DNA of 64,000 bases from Nostoc sp. NMS9 (GCF_017114995.1 NZ_JABXKL010000058.1:81575-145574); one strand, 5' to 3'; positions 47,781 through 57,216 are shown, numbered from the stretch's first letter. Made by a program: numbers and translations. The notes: generated by a model not told the origin, from the sequence alone.

Positions 47781-47870
47781 AGACATCTTTGAAAAAGAAT
47801 GTAGAGACGTAGCACTGCTACGTCTCTACAAGGGTTCTGGGTAATGCATATTTAATTTCTGGAGATGTCT
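47781..47870. mobile_element. MITE-like palindromic element
   Basis: Outer ends AGACATCT and AGATGTCT are inverted. The centre is a perfect hairpin with arms GTAGAGACGTAGCA/TGCTACGTCTCTAC (47801-47829). The layout (short inverted ends, inner palindrome starting GTAG) resembles the element at 687-794. No ORF. Confidence 0.5.
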
Positions 47871-48593
47871 TCTCTTAACCACTCGCAATCATTACGCTCT
47901 CGGAGGTGTAATAAAACTTACATAATTGTTTGAACGTTACCTTAAAGATGCTAGACACGGCAAGAAAAAGATTAACTTTGGTATCTTGCAAGAAAAACAA
48001 GCAGTTATTGTATTTTTTCAGTGAGAGTTTAGTTGATTGGTAATAATATCTTAAAAAGATGTACTTTCTAGTTTTTCTTGTCTCTTTACTTTAGATGGCT
48101 CGAAGCCAGCTTTTTAATCCTGGAGGTTAAAGGCTTGAGACTGAAGCTACTCCCGCAGGTAGTATGCCTGTTTCATTGGATCAGGTAAAGGTTTTGTTAA
48201 GACTTATGAGCGTGAAATTTGAAGAAGTGGGAAAAATAAAAATTACCCTTTCAACAAATTTAAGTGCCTTTGCATAGCCTTTTGCAGAGAAGTCATAGAC
48301 ATGAGAATAATCAGATCAGATTCTTGAATCACCTGATTTTTTCGTGTTAGACGCTTATCAAGTTAGTGCTTTTTAGGCAATTAAATAGCTATGCTCAAGA
48401 TAGTATCCCAGAATCAGCGAAATTCCAGGACACTACCGAGACCTTAAATGCACCTCGTGTAAACCTCTGATTAACCTTTTATGGTTAATCATATAGTGCA
48501 GTTGTGATCTTTTTACTGTCAGGTATTGATCACACAACTGCTATGGCTTCCGTTTGCCCATAATTTACGACTTAATACAAGGTAGATACAATT

Positions 48594-48881
48594 ATGTCAC
48601 ACAATGTTACTAACGACAAGGCTGTTGACCACAAGGCTGTCGAAAAGCGTCAGGTTTTATTCAAGAGCATGGAAACTAATTTTCAGTCAGGAAATTTTGC
48701 TCACAATTAACATCTGGATAAAATACCGGGGGCTGGTGATTGGGATTCGGGAGAATTTACACAGGGATCAACTCACGAAAGCTTTGATCTAAAAAGAATT
48801 CCTTTTACAGCAGATTGCGATCGCTCCATTCTCAAATCAGCGTTGTTACCAAGATACTTTTCTGTTTGGTGGGACTATTAG
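48594..48881 (+). pseudogene. possible broken small ORF with one in-frame stop
   Basis: From the ATG at 48594 the frame gives SHNVTNDKAVDHKAVEKRQV and 18 more residues, a TAA at 48708-48710, then 56 further codons in the same frame (HLDKIPGAGDWDSGEF, STHESFDLKRIPFTAD) to a TAG at 48879. The composition before and after the stop looks protein-like. I do not recognise it, and it may be chance. Confidence 0.25.
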
Positions 48882-49529
48882 TAAAAACATTGCGATCCTC
48901 ACAATTATCATAAGCTTTGCGATCGCATATTTCGTAATCTTTACCCAGAAGAGGTTTCGATACTTTTTGGTGGCTAATAATTTGGGCACAGTCCGAAACA
49001 CATAAATCTAGGTTTTATAAGGTTTTGAGAGATGTGGTCAGGATATCTTGGACTCCAGTACCGCAAAGATTGTCGTCCTAATATTGCAGCAGCTGTATTT
49101 GCTGCTGCACCACTACCATCTCTCAAACCGATTACGACAAATCAGTGGAGGTATTTATAGATTTAAAAAATATCATCAACACTGGTATTTTCTACTTACA
49201 AATTTAATAGGTTTTTCTTTTTAGCATTTTATAAACGCATTTAAATGGTGCTATTTAACGTGATTTAAAATTAATTTAAATCGCTAAAAGTCTTTTTGGG
49301 CAGGACTAATTTTAAAATCTGCCTGATTTTGCTATGCGATTTTTGATAATTATTAAATAATGTATATACAATGAAAAATAAACGAAGATATATTGGTTTT
49401 TTAAATCAAAAATTATTCAAAAAAGATTGACTTTTCGGAAAAATAAACTATAGTAATTATGTAGGCAACAAAACAAGTTGATTACGACAAAAAGACCCAA
49501 AAAGATTACAATTCCCAGGAGAAACTCAA

Positions 49530-49784
49530 ATGATTATTTCTGATCTAAAATACTTGGAAAATACCTCTGAAGAAGTTATTGGTGGTACCTTTACTTTTTT
49601 TGAAAACTTGTTCGTTAAGAAAACTGTTACGTCTACCTTCAAAGCAACTGGCAACCTAGGTACTTCTGAAGGCAGTGCTAATGCAACTGGTCCAAACACC
49701 TTGACTCAATCGATTCTTGGCGCGTCTGCCAATGAGGGTAATTCTAGTTCTGGTGGTTTCGTCTTAGCTGGTAGTAGTAAGTAG
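49530..49784 (+). CDS. double-glycine leader peptide, predicted secreted (bacteriocin-type signal)
   Basis: 84 residues, ATG preceded by AGGAGA seven bases upstream. The leader IISDLKYLENTSEEVIGG is the ISDLxYLE...GG type, which directs export and cleavage by peptidase-containing ABC transporters. After the GG the mature peptide (65 residues) is rich in Ser, Gly, Thr, Asn and Ala (TGNLGTSEGSANATGPN, SANEGNSSSGGF) with no Cys, unlike lanthipeptides. No transporter or modification enzyme is next to it. It has its own terminator. The role could be antimicrobial, signalling or matrix-related; all are inference. Confidence 0.8.
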   Translation: MIISDLKYLENTSEEVIGGTFTFFENLFVKKTVTSTFKATGNLGTSEGSANATGPNTLTQSILGASANEGNSSSGGFVLAGSSK

Positions 49785-49886
49785 TAGTAGTCCTAGTCCT
49801 CGGCGGTAGTCGTTAAACTCTACTCACAAAGAGTATTAACTCCTGCAAATAGAGTTAGGCTCGAAAGGCTAGTAGATTCATAAATC

Positions 49887-49923
49887 GCCGAAGGCTCTTT
49901 GCTCATTTGAGCCTTCGGCTTTT
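49887..49923 (+). terminator. intrinsic terminator of the peptide gene
   Basis: An 11-bp perfect stem (GCCGAAGGCTC / GAGCCTTCGGC) with an 11-base loop is followed by TTTT. It lies 103 bp after the stop of the double-glycine peptide gene. Confidence 0.85.
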
Positions 49924-51290
49924 AGCTAAAACACATCTTTGAAAAGTATCAAAGCCTCTTTTTAACTAGGTTCTAATGAGAAGCACCCAAGACTAAATTA
50001 GGCGCACCCATTAAAATAATTCGTAATTCGTAATTCGTAATTAAGTTTTGTGACGAACGCGAGAGCGTCTCTAAGAGTTGAGTGCTGTTGTGGGGACGGT
50101 TTGGGTCCACAAAACTTCTCTTGATTTAGCTGAGGCTTCAATTCGCGCTGCTTACAGCACTTTGCAAGTAAATGAAGTACACCCTTCGCTTGCTTGGGGC
50201 TATGGTGAATTACCCCCCTTAAAACAATTCGCAATTCGCTTTTTCGCCCATTCGCAATTACGTTTTGGGTCGGGGTCTGTCTTGCTGGGGACTTAAACCC
50301 CCAAAGTTCGTTAATCCCCCCGTTTATTGGGGGAAAAAGAAATCTAGTTCCCTCCCCAATACATACCTACGGTGTACACACAAGTAGAATTACCCCCCTT
50401 AATCCCCCCGATGTATTGGGGGGAAACCAGAAAATCTAGTTCCCTCCCAATGCATCGGGGAGGGTTAGGGTGGGGTATTTTTGTACCTCACCAACTCGCA
50501 ATCTGCTGTAATAGAAGCAGGGGACTTAAGAGGGTGTTTGAAAAGTATTTTTCGTAACATCAAAGCCTCGGAAACCTAACCCCCCAGCCCCCCTTCCCTA
50601 CGAGGGAATGGGGGTTTCAAAGCCTCTCTCCTTTGAGGAGAGAGACTTTCTAGATCCGGTGAAAAGTCAGAGTGATTTGCAACCGATCGCTAGTTTTATT
50701 GTGAACTATTGTAGATAATTAGGGACTTCTAAGAAATAAATTATCCAATCTTGTGGGGTGGGCAACATGAGCGCCTTTGGCTACTGGGCGCTCGTGTCGC
50801 CCACCCCAAAATAAATAGTTGGATATTTTTTTATTTGTCAGTCCCTTATCTGTTTTCAATCACAGAATTTTCTGACTTTGGCGATGCCTGCGGCGGGCTA
50901 CGCCTACGCTGAATTCATTATTGATTAGACAAAAGTTGTAATTACTGAGATAAATAATGTTTTTTATACGCAATATATAGTTGCATTTCCGGCTGATTAT
51001 AGATAATTACTCTACTAAACCTATAGTATCTAAGTCATTTACCACAGATACTACAGGTGTAGTTATGGAATTTTGGATGCAATATTTATTACTACTTAAA
51101 TATAAAGTACTCGAAAACACCCATGACTACTGAGATTAAGATTTGCTAACGTAGTCTTAACATATTGAAAAATTTGCTGAGAAAGCTGAGAAAGTAGCAG
51201 CCGAGACTAATTTTTAGTGTTGGTTCTTTCTCATCCAGAGATGTAGCATTTTGGTGTGTTAAGAATATATATTTTTCTTCAGAGGGGGTT
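49924..51290. other. 1.4-kb repeat-rich region without a gene
   Basis: Holds TTCGTAATTCG triplicates (50019-50042), two related blocks with AATCCCCCCG...TATTGGGGG...TCTAGTTCCCTCC (about 50312-50366 and 50398-50460), an AACCCCCCAGCCCCCCTTCCC stretch (about 50578-50600), a MITE-like element (50721-50846) and GCGATGCCTGCGGCGGGCTA (50881-50900). The plus-strand frame 50078-50296 crosses these repeats and looks spurious. The last 300 bp are A+T-rich leader of the PHP gene. Confidence 0.55.
50721..50846. mobile_element. MITE-like element with ~28-bp inverted ends
   Basis: The left end AGGGACTTCTAAGAAATAAA and the reverse complement of the right end AGGGACTGACAAATAAAAAA agree at most positions and both continue to ATCCAA. 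Inside lies a second inverted pair, GGGGTGGGCAACATGAGCGC and GGCGCTCGTGTCGCCCACCC. It has no ORF. The structure fits a non-autonomous element; the parent transposase is unknown. Confidence 0.6.
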
Positions 51291-51977
51291 ATGGTTGTAA
51301 ATTTGGCCCGTACTACAACTTCGGCAGAACTTTTAAAGCAAGTATTCCGTAACATTGATGCACATAGTTGTCCAAAGTTATTCAACTTTCACATGCACAC
51401 TGTCTTCTCGGATGGCAAATTGCAGCCGAGTGGATTGATGGAGCAGGCGATCGCTATTGGGCTAAAAGGGTTAGCCATCACCGATCATCATGGCATTATC
51501 GGCTATCAGGCTGCACTTGCTTGGTTAGAAGATTGGAAGTGGAATAATTCTCATGCAACCACTCCTCACCTGTGGAGTGGCGTGGAAATCAATGCCAACC
51601 TTTTGAATATAGAAGTTCACATTTTGGCTTACGCTTTTGCAACAGAACACCCTAGTATGAAACCCTATCTGCAAAGAAGACCGACTACAGGGCAAGAATA
51701 TCAGGCAAGGAACGTGATTGCCGCTATTCATGAAGCTGGGGGATTGGCAGTTCTGGCTCATCCAGCTCGTTACAAGCGATCGCTTTTCGATTTAATTCCA
51801 GCTGCGGCGCAAAAGGGCATCGATGGTGTGGAAACTTTCTACGCTTACAATAACCCTAACCCCTGGAAACCCAGCGTATTAGAATCAGAACAAGTGCAAA
51901 AGTTAGCTGATGAATACTTTCTTTTCAATACCTGTGGTACTGATAGCCACGGTTTGAGCCTGCTACAACGTTTGTAA
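51291..51977 (+). CDS. PHP-domain metal-dependent phosphoesterase
   Basis: 228 residues. Metal-binding motifs are FNFHMHTVFSDG (I), AITDHHGIIG (II), GVEIN (III), AVLAHPARY and GVETFYAYNNP, and GTDSHG at the C-terminus. The fold hydrolyses phosphoesters; relatives act on 3'-phosphates or histidinol phosphate, so the substrate is open. The ATG at 51291 follows AGAGGGGG. A terminator lies 23 bp after the stop. Confidence 0.87.
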   Translation: MVVNLARTTTSAELLKQVFRNIDAHSCPKLFNFHMHTVFSDGKLQPSGLMEQAIAIGLKGLAITDHHGIIGYQAALAWLEDWKWNNSHATTPHLWSGVEINANLLNIEVHILAYAFATEHPSMKPYLQRRPTTGQEYQARNVIAAIHEAGGLAVLAHPARYKRSLFDLIPAAAQKGIDGVETFYAYNNPNPWKPSVLESEQVQKLADEYFLFNTCGTDSHGLSLLQRL

Positions 51978-51999
51978 AGATGAATCAATTTTTTTAAAT

Positions 52000-52036
52000 C
52001 TCCTGGTTCAATCTGCCAGGAGGTTATCTTTTTTTG
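52000..52036 (+). terminator. intrinsic terminator after the PHP gene
   Basis: Stem CTCCTGG/CCAGGAG with a nine-base loop, followed after GTTATC by TTTTTTT. Confidence 0.75.
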
Positions 52037-52062
52037 GATGCTCAATAGTCAATTTGTTTTAG

Positions 52063-53550
52063 CCTACATTCCGCACTTCAATTAGTAGTATAAGTAAACT
52101 ACGTTGAGAGAAAATATAAAATTATAATTTGGACGCCCAAGTAACTATAAAGAAAAATAAATTATGGACTATTTTGATTTTCCGTAATTAATTGCTGATT
52201 TTCTCTCAGTTCACCTACAACTTTATAAATTACTTTTTTATCTTTAATTTCCTTCTCAATAATTTTGACTTCCGAGATTTTATGATATTTTAGTTGGGAC
52301 TCAAGTTCTTTAATTTTACATATTGCTGACGATGGCTGTTCAAATTCATATGCAGCTAACTTAGCTATTTGTTTTCCAATTTTTAGGAATTCTGACTTGA
52401 TTTTCTGTGTTAACTTTTTCAGGTCTGCTTTTTTTCTGTCTTCACTTTCTACTAATAACCATCTTTGTTCTATTCCCCCATAAGTCACTTTTTCTAATTG
52501 ATAGCTACATCCTTTTATTTCAGTTTTATTTAGTTCTTTACTGAAGAATGCTTTTACCAAATTTTTAGCTTTTTTAATCGATAATGGTACTCGACTTATC
52601 CATTTTATGTTCTCCATTAATTTCAATTTCTTCTCGCTATATAAAGCACTATCAGCTACCATGATGCTTTCAAAATCTATTTGTTTAGAATACTCTACTA
52701 AAATTTTGCCAAAAACAGCTTTATCTGATTCATTTCCTGACCCTCCCCTAAAAAATAATGGAATATCTCCATCACTACTTACTATTAAATCTAAGAGACA
52801 TTGCTTTAAATCTGGTCTGTGGTCACGAGAATATCCCTGTGTGATTAAAATCGGATTATATGAAATTATTTCTAATTCTTTTTCCTGATTATCTAGGCGA
52901 TTATTATATTCTCCATGCAAATGCAAGGAAGTTGAATCTAAGTGAGAATATTTGGTCGATATTTTATATTTTTTTACTAACTCTAAGGCAATTATTAAAA
53001 ATAATTTACTCAGTCCATATCTATATAGTTTATCCATAACTCTTCCCAGTTTATCATCGTTTAAATCTTCTGGTTTAATTCCTTCTCCTAATAAATGTTC
53101 TATGGCTTTATCTTCAAAAAATTGAGAAAACAAATATAATGGTTTTGAGACAAAACCAAGCCCATTCAGAATGATTGCTTTGACTACTTCTCCTGTATTG
53201 ATTTTTTCTCTACTATCAATTAAAAATATCTCATTGATTTTTTCAACAATTCCTATATCATCAATTATTCCTGCTACTATTCCCAAGTGATCCAAGTTTT
53301 TACTCTCAAACTCTTCTTTTTGGTAATCCATCTTTTTTGCTCAATTTTATTTTATGAAAACTAATTATCATTTATTCTCTCACCTTTTTTCTTTTGCATT
53401 TAGTGTCAATACCTTACTAATTTCGAGCAGTTAGCAAGATTTGCAATACTGCCTATATTAATTACTAAATAAATTAAGTATTTTTATTTAAGGGTTATAA
53501 AAAAGTTTCATACTAGTATGTATATTACAAAATGAAGTGCGGAATGTGGG
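52063..53550 (-). mobile_element. IS1634-type insertion sequence, probable deletion derivative
   Basis: The ends are 18-bp inverted repeats with one mismatch: CCTACATTCCGCACTTCA on the left and CCCACATTCCGCACTTCA in reverse complement on the right, with weaker similarity continuing inward. Flanks TTTAG and TTTAA may be a degenerate 5-bp target duplication. The element is 1488 bp, short for this family. Its single transposase gene lacks the C-terminal third, so it is probably immobile unless helped in trans. Confidence 0.85.
52162..53331 (-). pseudogene. C-terminally truncated IS1634-type transposase
   Basis: 389 residues against ~550 for full-length relatives. The N-terminal DUF4277-like region (LDHLGIVAGIIDDIGIVEKI) is intact. 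Two acidic residues of the DDE site are visible in SHLDSTSLHLHGEY and MVADSALYSEKK. The usual third acidic residue in a YREK-type segment, and the following helices, are absent; the frame ends in VGELRENQQLITENQNSP. Only ~100 bp remain to the IS end, so the missing part was deleted rather than frameshifted. Strongly A+T-rich and free of GCGATCGC, like much IS DNA. Confidence 0.85.
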
Positions 53551-53766
53551 TTTAAAGTCTTTTTGTTCATTACAATTAACCCCATATATGAATGCAGGAG
53601 CTTCGAGCAGGAATTTCAGATTATTCAATCCAACATCCAAAATTGAAAATCTAAAATTCGGTAAGTTCTATAAAGAGTATATCTCCATCATTTCAAAAAA
53701 AATTGATTTGATAATCCGTATATAACTATAAGTAAACAAAACATTACAAAAAAAATTGATGAATTT

Positions 53767-54093
53767 TCAAGTCTCGCAGGGGGGACGAATAGGCAATATT
53801 GGGCTAAAGCAACGGAATTCTGCTAAATACTGCTCTAAGGCAACAAACTGTGGCAGATTGAGGCTGTAGTAAATCCAGCGCCCTTCTTGACGAGCGCAAA
53901 CTAAACCCGCTTCTTTCAGGGTTTTGAGGTGAAAAGACAGTTTAGACTGAGTGGTTCCCAGGTGGTCACAAAGGTCACACACGCATAGTTCTTGAGAGCG
54001 CAGCAGTTCTAATATCTTAATCCGTAGGGGGTCAGACAGGGCATGAAAGCCAGCAGCGATCGTATCAGGAGTGAAGGTGCTATTAGAAGGCAT
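53767..54093 (-). CDS. ArsR-family metal-responsive repressor
   Basis: 108 residues from the ATG at 54093. It is a winged helix with DPLRIKILELLRSQELCVCDLCDHL (the second part carries the ArsR-type metal box ELCVCDLCD with three Cys) and the recognition helix TTQSKLSFHLKTLKEAGLV. C-terminal Cys in FRCFSPI and PPCET could add ligands. Such proteins release DNA on binding arsenite, cadmium, zinc or nickel/cobalt. It follows cobI on the same strand after 80 bp, in which an operator-like repeat lies, so it is probably autoregulated. Control of cobalamin genes by cobalt is possible but inferred. Confidence 0.88.
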   Translation of the reverse strand: MPSNSTFTPDTIAAGFHALSDPLRIKILELLRSQELCVCDLCDHLGTTQSKLSFHLKTLKEAGLVCARQEGRWIYYSLNLPQFVALEQYLAEFRCFSPILPIRPPCET

Positions 54094-54119
54094 CAACTTT
54101 TTTTGAAGTATTTCTTTAT

Positions 54120-54157
54120 GGTAAAGTCTAAATCATAGGTTAAACAATACCTTTACC
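54120..54157. promoter_or_regulatory. operator-like inverted repeat upstream of arsR
   Basis: GGTAAAG (54120-54126) and CTTTACC (54151-54157) are inverted, with an inner pair AGGT/ACCT nested inside. It lies between the end of cobI and the arsR start (54093), the usual position of an ArsR autoregulatory site. Confidence 0.5.
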
Positions 54158-54173
54158 AAAAAGAAAAGTAGGT

Positions 54174-54884
54174 TTATAGTCGATTCTTGGTAGGAATCAC
54201 AATCATCGAGAAATAGGGTACTTCGGCTGGATCAACTTCATCTAGGGGGATAATGCGTTGCTGTGATGTTGATGCCCGCTCAATATATCTTGCCCGTGAT
54301 GCTAAGCCTAATTTATGCAGGATATCTCGTACTTTGGTAAAGTGACGACCTAATTTCATAATCGCCGCTGCATCGGTCATCAGCAGATGAGTAGTCAGTT
54401 CTTCTGCTGGCAATGGGGCGGGTAAGACGGTGAGAATATCGGTGTAGTAGGTGAAAGGTACACCCAAAGCTACCGGACAAGCCATTAGCGAGGAAACTCC
54501 GGGGACAACTTCTGTTTCGTATTGATCGCATAACCGCGTGAACAGGTACATAAATGAGCCATAGAAAAATGGATCGCCCTCACATAGCACCACGACATCT
54601 CGACCTGCTGCTAAATGGTCGGTGATTGGTTCAATTTCCTTGTCATAAATAGACTTTGCCTTTTCTGGTTCCAAAGCGCGGGGGAGGTGAAATAGTACCT
54701 CGATTTGATTACCAAGAAGATACTGCGCCACGATCGCTCTAGCGATACTTTGTTTATCTGTGGCTGATTGATAAGCTACCACAGGAGCAGCACGTAATAG
54801 CCGCAGCGCTTTCAGAGTCAATAGTTCGGGATCGCCTGGGCCGACACCAATTCCATAAAGACGACCTTTTGGTTGCATATTCAT
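54174..54884 (-). CDS. cobI: precorrin-2 C20-methyltransferase
   Basis: 236 residues. This SAM-dependent tetrapyrrole methylase (CobI/CbiL) methylates precorrin-2 at C-20. Family elements are GRLYGIGVGPGDPELLTLKA, VVLCEGDPFFYGSFMYLF, VVPGVSSLMACPVALG and AIMKLGRHFTKVRDIL. Its start overlaps the end of cobH by four bases (ATGA), so translation is coupled. Confidence 0.94.
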   Translation of the reverse strand: MNMQPKGRLYGIGVGPGDPELLTLKALRLLRAAPVVAYQSATDKQSIARAIVAQYLLGNQIEVLFHLPRALEPEKAKSIYDKEIEPITDHLAAGRDVVVLCEGDPFFYGSFMYLFTRLCDQYETEVVPGVSSLMACPVALGVPFTYYTDILTVLPAPLPAEELTTHLLMTDAAAIMKLGRHFTKVRDILHKLGLASRARYIERASTSQQRIIPLDEVDPAEVPYFSMIVIPTKNRL

Positions 54885-55507
54885 TCTTCCTCCGTTGCCA
54901 GGGCGTTAACTGCTGCTGCCGCGATCGCACTTCCACCGCGCCGACCGTGTAAGGTTAAAAATGGTACATTTCTACTATCTGCTGCCAGTGCGGCTTTCGA
55001 TTCCACTGCACCGACAAACCCCACTGGAAAGCCCAAGATAATCGCAGGTTTGGGCGCTCCCTCATCGAGCATTTCTAATAGTCTGAATAGGGCTGTGGGC
55101 GCATTGCCAATTGCAATTACCGCTCCTTCTAGGTGCGATCGCCATAACTCTAAAGCTGCTGCCGACCTTGTAGTACCCATACGCTGGGCAAGTTCTGGCA
55201 CTTCTGGTTCGTTGAGGGTACAGATAACTTGATTGTTTGCAGACAACCTCCGTCTGGTAACGCCATCGGCAACCATTCGGCAATCGCAGAGAATTGGCGC
55301 TCCTGCTGCCAGTGCTGCCCTTGCGGATTGCACTGCTGTTGGTGAATATCCCAAGTCTGTGACAATATCCGTCATCCCACAGGCATGAATGAGACGTACA
55401 GCAACTTTTGCTACATCTGGTGGGAGCACATCTAGGTTTGCTTCTGACCGGATGATTGCAAAAGAATTACGGTAAATTTCGTTGGCATCTCGGATATAGT
55501 CGGGCAT
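54881..55507 (-). CDS. cobH: precorrin-8X methylmutase
   Basis: 208 residues. CobH/CbiC moves a methyl group from C-11 to C-12, making hydrogenobyrinic acid or its cobalt form. The catalytic His is in VRLIHACGMTD. Other stretches are EIYRNSFAIIRSEANLDVLP, ILCDCRMVADGV and ILGFPVGFVGAVESKAALA. It lies between cobG (55 bp) and cobI (overlap). Confidence 0.95.
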   Translation of the reverse strand: MPDYIRDANEIYRNSFAIIRSEANLDVLPPDVAKVAVRLIHACGMTDIVTDLGYSPTAVQSARAALAAGAPILCDCRMVADGVTRRRLSANNQVICTLNEPEVPELAQRMGTTRSAAALELWRSHLEGAVIAIGNAPTALFRLLEMLDEGAPKPAIILGFPVGFVGAVESKAALAADSRNVPFLTLHGRRGGSAIAAAAVNALATEEE

Positions 55508-55562
55508 TCAATTTTGGATTTTAGATTTTAAATTTTGGATTGACATATAAAAATCGAAAGGC

Positions 55563-57071
55563 TCAGATTGCCCACTTTTCTGAAAAGGTGGCAATCTTGT
55601 TGTTCGCAATTGATTGAGGGATTATATTAAATAATTGCTGTAATTGTTCCAGTGCAAATCGATTAGCAAATTCTCCAAAGGACTCATCAGAATTTAAGCG
55701 TTGAATTTGATATACATATAGCATCCGCTCTATTAATGTAGGTAGTTCAGCAAAAGTTACATATTGATATAGTTCACGTCCGAATTTCTGATTGCTGTCA
55801 CCAACATAAACGTGATAGCTTTCCACAGTTCTATTTTCACCCTCAATGCTGACGCCGAGGAGAGTAATATCACTTTTGCTATGCTGGGCACAAGATTTTT
55901 CGCAGCCAGTGAAGTGGATATTAACTGGGTAATCGAGAGTAACGCGAGTTTCAAGATACTCTGCCAATGCCAACGCATGACTTTTAGTGTCAGTGGCAGA
56001 AGCGGCGCAACCTTTTTTTCCAGAACAGGCAACTAATCCACCCTTGATGTTGGTTGCAGAGGAATCTAATTCTAATAAAGCAATTTCACTTTGGACATCA
56101 GCAACCCATTGCCGAGGAATATCTGTAAGGAGCAAATTTTGCCAAGGGGTTAGCCTGAGAGTTCCACTACCGTATTTTGCTGCTAAATCTGCTAAACCCC
56201 GCATCTGTCTACTCTCCAATCGGCCAAGAGGCAAGATGACACCAATGTAAAATAAGCCTTGCTGACGTTGGGGATGGATGCCAATATGCTGATATTTCTC
56301 TCCCTTGCCTTGCTGAGGGAGTAGGTCTTTTCTTATTTCACTGTACAAAAGAGAAAAAGGTAGACGCTGCTCAACTTTTTGGAGATAATTTTCACAACCT
56401 AAAGTGTTCAATAACTCTCTCAAACGTAGCCGCCGCTTACTCGTAGTATGACTATAAGCTAGATAGACATCCGCCAAAGCTGCTAAGACGGGCAAACAGT
56501 CCTCTGGTGATAACAAAATTCCCGTATCACTGGGCGGTTGACCCTTCTCGCCGACACTGAGATAGAGGCGGAAGTAAACATTATCGTTAAGTAAGACAGC
56601 TGCAAAGGCGATATCATTCAAGCGATCGCACACCTGAATTATCCCACCACCATCAAAGCAAACGCTAAATTTGGCCGACAGTCCCGAAAGCGCCGGATGT
56701 GCAGCAATATAATCATCCCAACCTTGGACAAAAGGGCGAGTGTCGATTAATTCTTGGGGATCGATACCAGCTGTTGGACTGGTCATAATATTGCGGATTT
56801 GGTCTACAACAGTATTGTCAGAACCCAATCCCATATTTTGTAGGTACTTCAGAACCTCAACATTTATCCCCGTGCGGATTTCACGAACTTGTAGGTTGGC
56901 TCGATTAGTCACATCTATATAACCGCCACCGTGCTGTTCTGCTATATCTGCGATCGCACGGCACTGCTGACTACTAATAATTCCACCTGGTATTCTAACG
57001 CGAGATAATATACCATCTGCGGCGGGAGTAGCATAAAACAAGCCAGGACAAGTGGCAAATCCAGAAACCAA
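55563..57071 (-). CDS. cobG: precorrin-3B synthase (CobG), siroheme-type
   Basis: 502 residues. I place the start at a TTG at 57071 (LVSGFATCPGLFYATPAADG) preceded by GGAAGGAG eight bases upstream. The longer frame to 57209 translates a cobalamin riboswitch, so its first 46 residues are an artefact. The protein is of the nitrite/sulfite reductase type: two ferredoxin-like halves and the siroheme/4Fe-4S ligands CSGKKGCA and FTGCEKSCAQHSKS. CobG is O2-dependent and marks the aerobic ring-contraction route. It heads cobG-cobH-cobI. Confidence 0.88.
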   Translation of the reverse strand: MVSGFATCPGLFYATPAADGILSRVRIPGGIISSQQCRAIADIAEQHGGGYIDVTNRANLQVREIRTGINVEVLKYLQNMGLGSDNTVVDQIRNIMTSPTAGIDPQELIDTRPFVQGWDDYIAAHPALSGLSAKFSVCFDGGGIIQVCDRLNDIAFAAVLLNDNVYFRLYLSVGEKGQPPSDTGILLSPEDCLPVLAALADVYLAYSHTTSKRRLRLRELLNTLGCENYLQKVEQRLPFSLLYSEIRKDLLPQQGKGEKYQHIGIHPQRQQGLFYIGVILPLGRLESRQMRGLADLAAKYGSGTLRLTPWQNLLLTDIPRQWVADVQSEIALLELDSSATNIKGGLVACSGKKGCAASATDTKSHALALAEYLETRVTLDYPVNIHFTGCEKSCAQHSKSDITLLGVSIEGENRTVESYHVYVGDSNQKFGRELYQYVTFAELPTLIERMLYVYQIQRLNSDESFGEFANRFALEQLQQLFNIIPQSIANNKIATFSEKWAI

Positions 57072-57134
57072 ACTTAGAACTCCTTCCCCGTGCAACGCAG
57101 GGAGTAGACGGTGAGTGTGTCTTGAGGACATCCT

Positions 57135-57216
57135 GAGAGTTGGCATTCTGACTTGGGTCATCCCATCACAGCTGCGGCACAGTCCCGGAATTTCACCGGA
57201 GTTTCCCAACTCCCAG
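57135..57216 (-). promoter_or_regulatory. cobalamin riboswitch upstream of cobG
   Basis: On the minus strand GAGTTGG (57206-57212) pairs with CCAACTC (57137-57143) as closing helix. Between them are the hallmarks of the aptamer: GGGAAACTCCGGTGAAATTC, GTGCCGCAGCTGTGAT and AGTCAGAATGCC (B12 box). Downstream, CTCCCTGCG...CACGGGGAAGGAG can fold so as to hide the cobG ribosome binding site, which suggests translational control by the cofactor. Confidence 0.88.

Larger units (their letters stand above)
47425..49529. other. 2.1-kb region without a convincing gene
   Basis: Contains a 15-bp perfect inverted repeat (47568-47611), TGTTCCC repeats (about 47703-47722), a MITE-like element (47781-47870), a possible broken ORF (48594-48881), hairpins GATTAACC/GGTTAATC (48470-48491) and GCAGTTGTG/CACAACTGC (48501-48541), then A+T-rich DNA to the leader of the peptide gene at 49530. 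The plus-strand frames 47647-47844 and 48604-48792 lack family signals. Confidence 0.5.

Noticed and set aside
47647..47844. 65-codon plus-strand frame
   Set aside because: Crosses TGTTCCC repeats and one arm of a MITE-like element.
50078..50296. 72-codon plus-strand frame
   Set aside because: Composed of dispersed repeat DNA with no recognisable protein features.
57072..57209. 46-residue N-terminal extension of CobG
   Set aside because: The DNA is a cobalamin riboswitch and its linker; the protein family starts at the TTG at 57071.
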